A stretch of 64,000 bases of DNA, taken from the NCBI RefSeq assembly GCF_016772275.1, contig NZ_CP065425.1:2324653-2388652 (forward strand), in the 5' to 3' direction. A program made the translations under genes and the position numbers. Position 1 is the first letter of the stretch; every line of letters begins with the position of its first letter. The notes below the pieces were generated by a model that was not told the origin of the DNA, did no database searches, and saw only the letters and a program-made list of their open reading frames with translations. This document shows, one piece after another, positions 25,942 through 35,930 of this stretch. The stretch comes from Heyndrickxia vini. GTDB taxonomy: Bacteria > Bacillota > Bacilli > Bacillales > Bacillaceae_C.

Positions 25942-26622
25942 TTATGCAGCTTCCTTCATTTCTACCTTCACTTCTTTTTTCTTTTTAACAGGAGATAAAA
26001 TTCGTTCTAACCAGCCCATCAAGAAGTCTGCAGCTACTGCCATTAATGCAGTTGGTATTGCGCCGGCTAATATTATCGAAGATCCATTCGTCACATTCGT
26101 ACCGCGCACAATAATATCACCTAGTCCACCTGCTCCGACAAATGTACCTATCGTAGCAATTCCAATTGCGACAACTAGAGCGTTTCTGAGACCTGCCATA
26201 ATTACGGATAATGAAAGAGGCAGTTCAACCATTCTTAGTATTTGAAATTTCGTCATCCCCATCGCTTTTCCGGACTCTAACAGGAATTGATCGACATTGA
26301 CGATTCCTGTATAGGTGTTCTTTAAAATTGGCAAAAGCGAATATAAAAATAATGAAAGGACTACTGTATTCGTCCCTAATCCCATAACTAGCATTAGGAC
26401 CGATAACATCGCTAAGGCAGGAATCGTTTGGATAATATTTGCAAGTGAAATTACCCACGTACTAAGCCTGCGGTATCGAGCAATTATGATTCCCAGCGGA
26501 ATGGCAACAATCGCAGCGAAAATCACGCCATACGCTGACATCAAAAAATGTCGGTAAAACTGTTCCCAAACATAGCCACCATTATTGGCATAATAATCAA
26601 ATAATCCTTGTATTGTATTCAA
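25942..26622 (-). CDS. opuCD: Osmoprotectant ABC transporter permease (OpuCD-like)
   Basis: I start at the TTG at 26622, eight bases after GGAGG; the GTG three codons upstream overlaps that site. The 226-residue permease opens NTIQGLFDYYANNGGYVWEQFYRHFLMS, closely recalling OpuCD/OpuBD. It has the binding-protein-dependent permease EAA region (SGKAMGMTKFQILRMVELPLSLSVIMAGLRNALVVAIG) and a charged Lys/Glu C-terminal tail. It is the last gene of the opuC-type operon. The system imports compatible solutes; OpuC (broad) versus OpuB (choline) specificity cannot be separated by this subunit. Confidence 0.9.
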   Translation of the reverse strand: MNTIQGLFDYYANNGGYVWEQFYRHFLMSAYGVIFAAIVAIPLGIIIARYRRLSTWVISLANIIQTIPALAMLSVLMLVMGLGTNTVVLSLFLYSLLPILKNTYTGIVNVDQFLLESGKAMGMTKFQILRMVELPLSLSVIMAGLRNALVVAIGIATIGTFVGAGGLGDIIVRGTNVTNGSSIILAGAIPTALMAVAADFLMGWLERILSPVKKKKEVKVEMKEAA

Positions 26623-26639
26623 GTCAAACACCTCCAGCC

Positions 26640-27566
<927 letters not shown>

Positions 27567-28220
27567 TTATGCAGCTTGTTCTAATTTTCGTATCCCTTTT
27601 GGTGTTGCCCAATTTTCTAGTTTTCCTAATAAAAGATCGACAAGCAAAGCGAGTATAGTTACTGGGACTGCCCCTGCAATAATAAACTCTGTTTGATATA
27701 AATTAAGGCCACTAAATATATAATCACCAAGCCCACCTGCACCGATAAAGGCAGCAAGTGTTGCCCATCCTATTAAATAAACGGTAGACAATCGAATACC
27801 AGCCATAATAACCGGTATCGCTAATGGAATTTCGACATAGCGAATCCGTTCCCATCCAGTCATACCCATCCCGCGACCTGCCTCAAGCAAGTTTCGTTCG
27901 ATCCCTTTGACACCAATATACGTGTTTCTCAAGATGGGTAGGACTGAATAGAAAAATAACGCAACAATTGCGGGTACCTTTCCAACACCTAGAATTGGAA
28001 TAAAAAAGGCTAAAATAGCGAGACTCGGAAAGGTTTGAATGACACCAGCAATTCCCATAATTACTCCTGCTAATTTCGGCGTTCTTGTTAAGGCAATACC
28101 TACTGGCACGGCAACAATAATCCCGAGAAAAACAGCAATGATAGAAATATAGAAATGCTGCCATGTTTTAAATAATAACTCGCTCCAATTACTAGTTAAA
28201 AATTGTATAATGCTATCCAT
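27567..28220 (-). CDS. opuCB: Osmoprotectant ABC transporter permease (OpuCB-like)
   Basis: The 217-residue permease starts [26 protein letters not shown] behind AGGAGGGG. It has the EAA loop [52 protein letters not shown], here cited for positions about 115-165. It pairs with OpuCD and is served by the OpuCA ATPase encoded 12 bases upstream. Membrane-embedded; five to six helices. Confidence 0.92.
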   Translation of the reverse strand: MDSIIQFLTSNWSELLFKTWQHFYISIIAVFLGIIVAVPVGIALTRTPKLAGVIMGIAGVIQTFPSLAILAFFIPILGVGKVPAIVALFFYSVLPILRNTYIGVKGIERNLLEAGRGMGMTGWERIRYVEIPLAIPVIMAGIRLSTVYLIGWATLAAFIGAGGLGDYIFSGLNLYQTEFIIAGAVPVTILALLVDLLLGKLENWATPKGIRKLEQAA

Positions 28221-28232
28221 ATAGTTCCCCTC

Positions 28233-29384
28233 CTAGCCTACATTTTTCGTTTCAATCTCCTCTTGTACATCACCCCAAATAGAATCATAAACAATATCTA
28301 CTAAACTAGCTCTAGTAACAATCCCAACTAAACGTTTACGACGGTCGACTACTGGAACATATTTCATTCCCATAATTAATATTTTTCGAATCGTATCACG
28401 GACTAATGTTTCTTTTTCAACGGCAAAGAATTCCGTTTCTAATACGTCTGCCACTTGAACCATTTTTTTGCGATTCTGATCTATTATTTCTACATCTATA
28501 TATCCTTTTAAAACTTTGTTTCCATCGACTACAAGGAGTGAATCTACTCGTTTCTCTTTCATAATTTGAATTGCTTCCGATAGAGATTTATCTTCCGTTA
28601 TTGTTATTGGGTTAGCGTTCATTACCTGCTCAACCGTTTGTATATTAGGTCTTGCCTGTAATAAACGTTCTTTTCCGATAAATTCTTCAACAAAATCATT
28701 GGCTGGTTCGCGTAATATCTCGTCAGGAGTGCCTACTTGAACCAATTGACCATCTTTCATAATCACAATACGATCTGCTAGTTTAAGTGCCTCGTCCATA
28801 TCATGAGTAACAAATACAATTGTCTTCCCAAGCGTTTGTTGCAGCTTTTTGAATTCATCTTGTAGGGAATCTCTTGTAATTGGGTCAAGAGCTCCAAACG
28901 GTTCATCCATCAGTATCAATGGTTGGTCTGCTGCAAGTGCACGGAGTACACCAATACGCTGCTGTTGTCCACCACTTAATTCATGTGGGTATCGATCTAA
29001 ATAATCATCTGTCATGTTGACTAGTTTAAGTAGCTCTTTGGCACGTGTTCTACGTTTCTCTTCCGGCCATTTTAGTAGTTTTGGAATGAGTGAGATATTT
29101 TCTTGAATGGTCATATGGGGAAATAAACCAATTTGCTGAATGACATAACCAATTTCTCTTCTAAGTTGCACTGGGTCCTTTTCCATTATATTTTTACCAT
29201 TAATATAAATATTGCCACTCGATGGTTCAATAAGACGATTAATCATTTTCATCGTAGTTGTTTTCCCGCAACCACTTGGTCCGATGAAAACGATGAATTC
29301 ACCTGGATTAAATTCTAAATTTAAATCTGCGACTGCCTTCTTTCCACCTTTATACACTTTTGTTACGTGATCAAATTTAAGCAA
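28233..29384 (-). CDS. opuCA: Osmoprotectant ABC transporter ATPase with tandem CBS domains (OpuCA-like)
   Basis: The 383-residue ATPase starts at a TTG (29384) ten bases after GGAGG. Its nucleotide-binding domain has [32 protein letters not shown] and LILMDEPFGALDP. The C-terminal CBS pair (about 255-370) includes MNANPITITEDKSLSEAIQIM and VPVVDRRKRLVGIVTR. CBS modules in OpuA/OpuC relatives sense ionic strength or cyclic di-AMP. It is the first gene of the operon opuCA-CB-CC-CD and is divergent from the GbsR-type regulator. Confidence 0.94.
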   Translation of the reverse strand: MLKFDHVTKVYKGGKKAVADLNLEFNPGEFIVFIGPSGCGKTTTMKMINRLIEPSSGNIYINGKNIMEKDPVQLRREIGYVIQQIGLFPHMTIQENISLIPKLLKWPEEKRRTRAKELLKLVNMTDDYLDRYPHELSGGQQQRIGVLRALAADQPLILMDEPFGALDPITRDSLQDEFKKLQQTLGKTIVFVTHDMDEALKLADRIVIMKDGQLVQVGTPDEILREPANDFVEEFIGKERLLQARPNIQTVEQVMNANPITITEDKSLSEAIQIMKEKRVDSLLVVDGNKVLKGYIDVEIIDQNRKKMVQVADVLETEFFAVEKETLVRDTIRKILIMGMKYVPVVDRRKRLVGIVTRASLVDIVYDSIWGDVQEEIETKNVG

Positions 29385-29650
29385 AATGATGACACCTCCG
29401 TAAATTTCATAAAATACTTACTTACTCACTAACTAATTGTATCGTACACTTTGTGAAATATAAAGTTTACAAATTTTATATATTGTATAGATTATACGCA
29501 AATTCGTGACTGCATATTGGTTGAAACCACATTATTCTTACTATTACTTATAGATGCTCCGTTTTACTCCCTGCATTGCTTGTTTATTTTTCCCTAAATA
29601 TGTGATACATTGACTTAGTAAATTAGGTGGTTGAAAGGAGCCTACTACCT

Positions 29651-30187
29651 ATGGATGAAAAACCATTAAAATTAATTAATCAAGCGAAAGAACAATATAT
29701 AGAGAAAATTGCAGATAATATGAGAACCTATGGAGTATCCACTACGGTTGGTCGAGTTCTCGGTATTATTTATATGAATCGAAAACCGATGACGCTTGAC
29801 GAACTTTCCGCTGCAACTGGCATGAGTAAAACAAGAATGAGCCAAGTCGTTCGCGAAATGCTTGATATCAATATTGCTGAAAAGGTATTCGAAAAAGGTG
29901 TTCGCAAGGATATTTATGATGTCGAATCCGATTATTACGAAACATTTATTTCTATCTTCACCTCCAATTGGCGAAAAACAATCAATCGAAATAAAATATT
30001 TGAAAAAAAATTATCTAGAGAACTCTCATTATTAAAGGAACATGAAGAGTTATCACCAGAAGTTGAAGCAAGTGTTAATGAACTACTGAAAGAAATGAAA
30101 GTATGGTCGGGCTACTATCAATGGCTAACACGGTTGGTTGACTTTTTCGAAAGTGGGGAAATATTCGAGCACGTTCCAAAATCGTAG
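29651..30187 (+). CDS. GbsR/MarR-type repressor (OpcR/GbsR-like)
   Basis: The 178-residue protein starts at the ATG at 29651 after GAAAGGAG. It matches the GbsR family: LINQAKEQYIEKIADNMRTYG, then a winged helix (VLGIIYMNRKPMTLDELSAATGMSKTRMSQVVREMLDINIAEKVF) and a long C-terminal helix for dimerisation. GbsR and OpcR control choline/glycine-betaine genes, including opuB and opuC, in Bacillus. Divergent placement next to the transporter supports that role here. Choline as inducer is likely but not shown. Confidence 0.9.
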   Translation: MDEKPLKLINQAKEQYIEKIADNMRTYGVSTTVGRVLGIIYMNRKPMTLDELSAATGMSKTRMSQVVREMLDINIAEKVFEKGVRKDIYDVESDYYETFISIFTSNWRKTINRNKIFEKKLSRELSLLKEHEELSPEVEASVNELLKEMKVWSGYYQWLTRLVDFFESGEIFEHVPKS

Positions 30188-30201
30188 ACCAGCTATGTAT
30201 C

Positions 30202-30236
30202 AATACTCCCATTTTTAAAAGTGGGAGTATTATTAT
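30202..30236 (+). terminator. Terminator of the GbsR-type gene
   Basis: AATACTCCCA pairs with TGGGAGTATT (10 bp), followed by a T-rich tail. Confidence 0.75.
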
Positions 30237-30313
30237 TTACCCATTATTTTTTGCTTATAAACATAATTAATATGTTATCCTTAATTTACATAAAATTTAG
30301 CGGGTGATTTTAC

Positions 30314-30706
30314 ATGGGCGGAATCATTTTATTTGATGGTGTGTGTAATTTTTGCAATAGCAGCGTACAGTTTATATTGAAGAGGGACCCTAAAGGCTAT
30401 TTCAAGTTCGCATCACTACAAAGTGAAACTGGAAAATCACTAATAAAGAAATACGAGATTAATGAGGATATTAACAGCCTTGTATTAATAGAAGAAGATA
30501 CATATTTTCTTAAATCAAACGCTGTTTTAAGAATTTGTATCCATTTACGCGGTTTATGGGGAATATTCTCCATATTTCGTTTCATACCTACACCTGTGCG
30601 GAATAGTTTGTATACTATCGTCGCAAAAAATCGCTATACTTGGTTTGGAAAGAGAGAAACTTGTAGAATTCCAAGCATAGAGGAAAGACAAAGATTTTTA
30701 GATTAG
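30314..30706 (+). CDS. Thiol-disulfide oxidoreductase, DCC family (YuxK-like)
   Basis: The 130-residue protein opens MGGIILFDGVCNFCNSSVQF, containing the DxxCxxC motif that names the DCC (DUF393) family. It continues with KFASLQSETGK, the SNAVLRICIHLRGLWG block and the R.TWFGKRETC end. These small thioredoxin-like proteins are assumed to act on disulfides; their partners are unknown. GGGTGAT precedes the ATG. A strong terminator follows at 30728. Confidence 0.9.
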   Translation: MGGIILFDGVCNFCNSSVQFILKRDPKGYFKFASLQSETGKSLIKKYEINEDINSLVLIEEDTYFLKSNAVLRICIHLRGLWGIFSIFRFIPTPVRNSLYTIVAKNRYTWFGKRETCRIPSIEERQRFLD

Positions 30707-30727
30707 ATTCATCATTTCGCTAATACA

Positions 30728-30757
30728 GAGGAGAGAATAGCACTCTCCTCTTTTTTT
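30728..30757 (+). terminator. Terminator of the DCC-family gene
   Basis: GAGGAGAG pairs with CTCTCCTC (8 bp), followed by TTTTTTT. Confidence 0.8.
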
Positions 30758-30774
30758 ACTCGTTTTATAAAAAT

Positions 30775-31986
30775 TTAAGCAATATGCGAAGACAAGTGCA
30801 GTTTTTTCTTTGTAATTACACCCAAGCGAATAGAACAAACGATTGCAATTAAAGAAAAAATGACAATCATACTAACAACACCGATCCAGCCAAAATCACT
30901 ATAAAATGTCCCACCTGCGGTCCCGCCGATACTAGAGCCGGCGTAATAGAAAAATAAATACAATGATGATGCCTGGGCTTTATCATGAGTCGAAAGTTTG
31001 CCGACCCAGCCGCTCGCTATTGAATGTCCAGCAAAGAAACCAAAGGTAAAAATGGCAATCCCGACAATTTTCAACAAAAGATTAGTATTCAATGTAATTA
31101 TTGCACCGATTAATAATATAAATAATGAAACTTGTATCATTCTTTTGCGACCATGGTGATCTGCTAATATCCCCATCCATGTTGAACTGAATGTACCCAC
31201 AATGTATACAATAAAAATAAAGCCGACTAAAGTTTGACTTAAAGAGTATGGGGGTGCGATTAGCTGAAATCCTATATAATTATAAAGTGTTACAAAGCTT
31301 CCCATTAATAAAAAGCCAATCACAAATAAGTAAATAAGTCCCGGTTCCTTAAATTGGCTGAAAAGTGATTTACCTAATTTCCTTACTTCAAACGCTCTAG
31401 GTTGAAAATGAGTTGAATTCGGTAACACAAGCCAAAATAACAAACTAGCTAATAAACTTATAATACCAATACCTATTAGTGCAATATGCCAATTAAAATA
31501 ATCCGTTAACACACCGCTAATGATTCGTCCACCCATACCACCTATCGAGTTCCCGCTTATATATAAGCCCATCGCCATTCCAAGACTTTTTGGGTCTATT
31601 TCTTCCCCTAAATAAGCCATCGCGATGGCCGGCAATCCTGCTAGTACAATACCTTGTAAAATCCGAAAGAGTAAAAGTAAATGAAAATTAGGGCTTAATG
31701 CCGTCAAAATAGCTAAAATAGAGGATGCCACTAAAGAAACGGTCATTACTGATTTTCTTCCGTACACTTCTGATAATGATCCTACAAGGAGCATACTAAT
31801 TGCTAAAGCAATTGTTGTTGATGATAATGTTAAACTGGATATAGCCGGTGAAAGGTGGAACTCTTTAGCAATCTCGGGCAATAATGGTTGTGTACTCCAA
31901 AGTATTGCAAAGGTATTAAATCCCCCAGCAAACAAAGCTAAGCTTGCCATTCGAAAGTTTTTTGTTCCACGTTCGATATAACTCAT
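30775..31986 (-). CDS. MFS transporter (YybF-like)
   Basis: The 403-residue transporter starts at the ATG at 31986 after AAAAAGGAG; the longer frame upstream overlaps the LysR gene. Twelve hydrophobic helices are evident, with the MFS loop-2/3 motif GSLSEVYGRKSVM and a repeat of it in the second half (GILADHHGRKRM). It follows the LysR gene by 19 bases, the same order as yybE-yybF of B. subtilis, so it is probably controlled by that regulator. Substrate unknown; drug or metabolite efflux is typical. Confidence 0.88.
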   Translation of the reverse strand: MSYIERGTKNFRMASLALFAGGFNTFAILWSTQPLLPEIAKEFHLSPAISSLTLSSTTIALAISMLLVGSLSEVYGRKSVMTVSLVASSILAILTALSPNFHLLLLFRILQGIVLAGLPAIAMAYLGEEIDPKSLGMAMGLYISGNSIGGMGGRIISGVLTDYFNWHIALIGIGIISLLASLLFWLVLPNSTHFQPRAFEVRKLGKSLFSQFKEPGLIYLFVIGFLLMGSFVTLYNYIGFQLIAPPYSLSQTLVGFIFIVYIVGTFSSTWMGILADHHGRKRMIQVSLFILLIGAIITLNTNLLLKIVGIAIFTFGFFAGHSIASGWVGKLSTHDKAQASSLYLFFYYAGSSIGGTAGGTFYSDFGWIGVVSMIVIFSLIAIVCSIRLGVITKKKLHLSSHIA

Positions 31987-32005
31987 GATGAATACTCCTT
32001 TTTTG

Positions 32006-32920
32006 CTAATAATGTTCCATGTCCTCACAACTGGAACTATTAAACTGGTTACCTTGATTTTTTACATATTGAATAAATCGTTTTGTTACAGGTGATAAAT
32101 AACGGCCTTCTTTCCAAGCAATCCCTATTGTACGAGTACATAACGGCTTAGCGACCCGAAGTAACTTCACTTTATTTTTGTCCAAAATACTTAAATTAGG
32201 GACAAGTGATACTCCTAATTTTGCTCCGACAAGTCCTGCAACCGTTCCAATTTCTTCGCCTTCAAAAACAACTTTTGGTGTAAAATTAGACTGTACACAA
32301 AGCTGATCCGTAATCGTTCTCAAACCGTATCCATCTTTAAATGCGATGAACGGTTCATCTTTTATATCCTGTAAATTTACTGAGTCTTGTTTTGCTAATG
32401 GATGATGGACAGATACGATGATAAATAACTCCTCTATAATCAAAGGCAGCCTCACAATATCCTTATGTTCTTGATGCAACGAAACAAAGGCGACATCGAT
32501 TTCACCCGCTTCCAACTGTTCTAAAACTGAAAGTGATGATGCCTGATTCAATTGAAACTTTACATTAGGATATAGACTTTGGAAAGAACTGACGATTTCA
32601 GGGACAAAACTAATTCCGAGCGAATGAAGAAATGCTAACGATACTGTTCCGTTTTCCGGATGTAATGCTTGTTGTATTTCTTCAATCCCATTCTCGATTT
32701 CTTTAATTGAACGCTCCACTCGATGAAGAAACATTCTTCCGTACTTATTTAAAATTATGTTTCTTCCTTTACGGTCAAATAATGCAACACCTAACTCCTC
32801 TTCAAGCTTCGAAATGGATCTGCTTAAAGCTGGCTGAGAAACGGAAAGTATTTCCGCCGCACGAGTAAAATGTTCTGTTTTTGCAACGACTTGAAAATAT
32901 TGAATTTGATGCCATTCCAT
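32006..32920 (-). CDS. LysR-family transcriptional regulator (YybE-like)
   Basis: The 304-residue protein has an N-terminal winged helix-turn-helix (IQYFQVVAKTEHFTRAAEILSVSQPALSRSISKLEEELGVALFDRKGRNI) and a LysR substrate domain including LEAGEIDVAFVSL and VAGLVGAKLGVSLVPNL. It is co-directional with the MFS gene it precedes. This is unusual for LysR proteins, which more often diverge from their target, but it fits yybE-yybF. The effector is unknown. Confidence 0.9.
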   Translation of the reverse strand: MEWHQIQYFQVVAKTEHFTRAAEILSVSQPALSRSISKLEEELGVALFDRKGRNIILNKYGRMFLHRVERSIKEIENGIEEIQQALHPENGTVSLAFLHSLGISFVPEIVSSFQSLYPNVKFQLNQASSLSVLEQLEAGEIDVAFVSLHQEHKDIVRLPLIIEELFIIVSVHHPLAKQDSVNLQDIKDEPFIAFKDGYGLRTITDQLCVQSNFTPKVVFEGEEIGTVAGLVGAKLGVSLVPNLSILDKNKVKLLRVAKPLCTRTIGIAWKEGRYLSPVTKRFIQYVKNQGNQFNSSSCEDMEHY

Positions 32921-33022
32921 ACGATTGATCCCACCGTTCCTTTTACATGCTTATAATACTCCTTCTTCTTTATAACTTCCAATTGTATATTTGCATCATA
33001 TTTATGCATATAGGTTATGAAA

Positions 33023-33059
33023 AAAAGTCGAATCCATACTAAAAAAGGATCCGACTTTT
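33023..33059 (-). terminator. Terminator of the yoaS-yozG-yoaT operon
   Basis: AAAGTCGAATCC pairs with GGATCCGACTTT (allowing one G-U pair) and is followed on the minus strand by TTTTTTT. Confidence 0.7.
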
Positions 33060-33079
33060 AAAATGAGATTTCAAAGTAA

Positions 33080-33922
33080 TTATAAAGATTGACCATCCGT
33101 ACTAATGGAGCTTTTCCCCTTCACTTGCTTTAACGTAGCTACAATAAGAAAGCTGACAATCACTAATAAGAGCCATGAACTTACCTTACCTAGATGAACG
33201 AGACTCCATGCTTCGGTTTGGTTTGGATACGTCCAAGCTCCAAAGAACGTTGCGATATTTTCGGCTATCCAAATAAAAAAGCCGATAAGCACAAAAGAAA
33301 GTGCGAGAGGCATGCGGTAACGAGTACCATTAACCTCGTATATAACCCACGATTTCCAAAAAACGATAATAACAAGTCCGGATAACCATAAACGGATATC
33401 AATCCAGTAGTGGTGAGTGAAGAAGTTTAAATAAATCGCGGCCGCAAGCGGGACAACGAACACAAAAGGAGGCCATTTAACCAGCTCAACATTCAACCTC
33501 CTCCACGCTTGGCAAAGATAACTCGCTACACTTGCATACATGAATCCGCTATACAAAGGTACTCCAAATATTTTGAAGTACCCTTCCTCAGGATAAGACC
33601 AAGAGCCCATATGTACCTTGAAAAGTTCAAGAGCAAGTCCAATAAGGTGAAACAATGAGATTACCTTTAGTTCATCCATTGTTTCAAGCCCAGATTTCAC
33701 CATCCACCATTGCATAAGAAGGCAAATGATTAGTAGCCAGTCATACCGCGGCAGGAAGGGAAGTGGGATGATTTGTGTAAGAGCCAAAGAGGCAAAAATA
33801 ACGACAGGAAACAAACATGATAATGCTTGTTTCCATCCAAAATGAACAAGTTGTATTAGTGCTCTCATGATTTTTACATGGTTCAATTCATGAGTTGTTT
33901 CCCATTTACGAATTTGATTCAT
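33080..33922 (-). CDS. yoaT: DUF817 integral membrane protein (YoaT-like)
   Basis: The 280-residue protein starts at the ATG at 33922 after AAGGAGAGG. Eight or nine hydrophobic helices and the conserved blocks HMGSWSYPEEGYFKIFGVPLYSGFMYASVASY and FGAWTYPNQ identify DUF817. It is the third gene of a unit with yoaS- and yozG-like genes, an arrangement known from B. subtilis. The function is unknown. The paired GSWSYP and GAWTYP motifs suggest an internal duplication. Confidence 0.88.
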   Translation of the reverse strand: MNQIRKWETTHELNHVKIMRALIQLVHFGWKQALSCLFPVVIFASLALTQIIPLPFLPRYDWLLIICLLMQWWMVKSGLETMDELKVISLFHLIGLALELFKVHMGSWSYPEEGYFKIFGVPLYSGFMYASVASYLCQAWRRLNVELVKWPPFVFVVPLAAAIYLNFFTHHYWIDIRLWLSGLVIIVFWKSWVIYEVNGTRYRMPLALSFVLIGFFIWIAENIATFFGAWTYPNQTEAWSLVHLGKVSSWLLLVIVSFLIVATLKQVKGKSSISTDGQSL

Positions 33923-33959
33923 TGAAATCTTCCCTCTCCTTTTAGTGTTAAATATTTTA

Positions 33960-34181
33960 TTAATCTTGAGAGACTTCATCACTTCGGTATTCTAAAATAT
34001 CTCCGGGCTGACATTCTAAAGCCTTACAAATTCCCTCTAAAGTTGATAATCGAATGGCTTTTGCCTTTCCATTTTTCAATATCGAAAGGTTTGCCATTGT
34101 TATTCCAACCCTTTCTGAAAGTTCAGTAACACTCATTTTTCTTTTAGCAAGCATCACATCAATATTTATTATAATTGCCAT
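33960..34181 (-). CDS. yozG: Small XRE-type regulator (YozG-like)
   Basis: The 73-residue protein is a lone Cro/CI-type helix-turn-helix: VMLAKRKMSVTELSERVGITMANLSILKNGKAKAIRLSTLEGICKALECQPGDILEY, here about residues 8-64. The start is the ATG at 34181, eight bases after GAGGTG. It sits 10 bases after the DUF2975 gene and 37 bases before the DUF817 gene. Regulators of this type (YozG family) are almost always paired with a DUF2975 membrane protein, which may control them. Confidence 0.9.
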   Translation of the reverse strand: MAIIINIDVMLAKRKMSVTELSERVGITMANLSILKNGKAKAIRLSTLEGICKALECQPGDILEYRSDEVSQD

Positions 34182-34191
34182 TGTTATCACC

Positions 34192-34674
34192 TCAGACCGT
34201 TAAGTCATTTTCTGATTTTATATCAATCGCTTCTTTTAACAGTTTTTGTAGAACAGCGGCAAAGACCGCGATCACCAATGAAGCAAAAGGAACTACTAAA
34301 CCGATAAAGACTACACCTGGGGCATCATCTTTATCCGCAAATAGATAGAAGAGCGGTAAGACTAGAATATGTAAGCAACTGATTGTGATGGCACAGTATT
34401 TGATTCTCTCTAAAGATGTAACAGAAATTTGCGAGAAAGCTTTATTTTTGTCAATAAAGCGTAGAAGTTTGAAAGCCTGATACAAAGCAAAGTAAAAAGG
34501 AATCACTGATGCATAAAATACGACGAAAACGAAATATTTTATATAAGTAAACTCAGGTAATAATTTTGCTGCAAGATTTCCTAACTCAGGCACCAAAAAT
34601 ATGCACATAGCAAGAATCGGAATTCCAATAAAAATCACAGCTATCTTCAAAAAGAGCGTTGACACTCGTTTCAT
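34192..34674 (-). CDS. yoaS: DUF2975 membrane protein (YoaS-like)
   Basis: The 160-residue protein starts at the ATG at 34674, six bases after GAGGTG. Four hydrophobic helices and the DUF2975 pattern (LFLKIAVIFIGIPILAMCIF, QAFKLLRFIDKNKAFS, SLERIKYCAI, FASLVIAVFAAVLQKLLKEAIDIKSENDLTV) are clear. The ENDLTV end is a family hallmark. It is translated just before YozG. The pair is thought to act as a membrane-linked regulatory module; the signal is unknown. Confidence 0.9.
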   Translation of the reverse strand: MKRVSTLFLKIAVIFIGIPILAMCIFLVPELGNLAAKLLPEFTYIKYFVFVVFYASVIPFYFALYQAFKLLRFIDKNKAFSQISVTSLERIKYCAITISCLHILVLPLFYLFADKDDAPGVVFIGLVVPFASLVIAVFAAVLQKLLKEAIDIKSENDLTV

Positions 34675-34806
34675 AAAAAGCACCTCACTTATTTAATGTC
34701 TTTATTGAATTTAACATAATATTTATCGTTTTTCAATAAAAAGTTATTGATTCCCACTACACTCTTATTGTTATAAAATTATCGTATTCATTTGATAAAA
34801 GAAAAA

Positions 34807-34832
34807 GCATTCCTCATACCTCTGAGAAATGC
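34807..34832 (-). terminator. Terminator of the Clp_N-GNAT gene
   Basis: GCATTCCTCA pairs with TGAGAAATGC (one mismatch) and is followed on the minus strand by TTTTTCTTTT. Confidence 0.65.
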
Positions 34833-34926
34833 AATAAAACACTAATAACTATTCAATACTTAAACTGTTGAACCTTTCCTCATTTCAAAATATAATCAAC
34901 AAAACAATCGATTAATAAAATATGTT

Positions 34927-35784
34927 TTACATCGATGGAATTACAACTGCATTACACGCTTTCTCATAAAATTCAATCGGTCCTGCCCCACCAATAACTG
35001 CATACTCATAACCAATTTCCTTCATATCTTTTAAACAATGATGAAGTAGTGCATAGCCAATACCTTTAATCCTATAAGATTTCGTTACACCCATAGGACC
35101 GAAATAACATTTTCTATTCTTATATATATCAAAAGCAGCAAAGCCAATAATTTCTTTATAATTATCATATGCAATATATATAGAAGGATCATCTAATAAG
35201 AACGCTGTTCTAATGGTTTGTGACCATTCCTTTGAAAAATTCTTATCTACAAAATTAACAATATTATTTTCATCCTTACTATTTGCCCTTCGGATCAAGG
35301 GCGAATCTACTTTGGGAAATGTGTATTTGCCTAGGTGAGTAATCATATCCCTTGAATTTGTTCCGAGAGCTAAAATTATTTCCTTATTTTCATCTGTTAA
35401 AAAACTATCCATCACTTCAGTAGTAATTAAAGCTTTAAGTAAATGACCTTCATTTAGATAAACTTGATTATATTTTTCCATGTAATGAATTGCAGTACGA
35501 AAAACTTCAATCACTTCAACCGTTACAGCTATATTAAAAAAATCACTTTCCGTTATATTTTGATTTTGTGTTTTCCTTAATTCTATTATTCTATTTTTCA
35601 TTAAAGATTTGTCTATGTTAGCTTTCATAGATATTTCACCGAGCACTCCAGTTTTTTCGTTTAGGCACGCAATAAGTAAATGGACGGGCTGTAACACTTT
35701 ATCTTTAGAAAGATGCACCTCTTTCTCTGCATACCTCATAATTCTTATCATTCTACTAGTAAAATAAAAGTTTGAATGACCCAA
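34927..35784 (-). CDS. Fusion of a Clp N-domain and a GNAT acetyltransferase
   Basis: I start at the TTG at 35784 after GGGGGAG, giving 285 residues. Residues about 5-135 match the Clp repeat N-domain of ClpC/ClpA-type proteins: two repeats seen in RIMRYAEKEVHLSKDKVLQPVHLLIACL and AIHYMEKYNQVYLNEGHLLKALI. Residues about 150-280 form a GNAT fold with GFAAFDIYKNRKCYFGPMGVTKSYRIKGIGYALLHHCL, the R-x-K-G-I-G acetyl-CoA loop, and an ending AVIGGAGPIEFYEKA. There is no ATPase. The Clp_N part may recruit clients or adaptors for acetylation; this is inference. Monocistronic. Confidence 0.82.
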   Translation of the reverse strand: MGHSNFYFTSRMIRIMRYAEKEVHLSKDKVLQPVHLLIACLNEKTGVLGEISMKANIDKSLMKNRIIELRKTQNQNITESDFFNIAVTVEVIEVFRTAIHYMEKYNQVYLNEGHLLKALITTEVMDSFLTDENKEIILALGTNSRDMITHLGKYTFPKVDSPLIRRANSKDENNIVNFVDKNFSKEWSQTIRTAFLLDDPSIYIAYDNYKEIIGFAAFDIYKNRKCYFGPMGVTKSYRIKGIGYALLHHCLKDMKEIGYEYAVIGGAGPIEFYEKACNAVVIPSM

Positions 35785-35930
35785 ATTAACTCCCCCTTTA
35801 AAACAGTCTAGCACGTAAAATCATTTTATCGATTGTGATTTTGGATTTTTGCAAAAAAGATGGTATTATAAATTCAATATTTTCTAAATAATAAAACACT
35901 ACACTCTATTGATTAAAGGGAATGAGGCAA

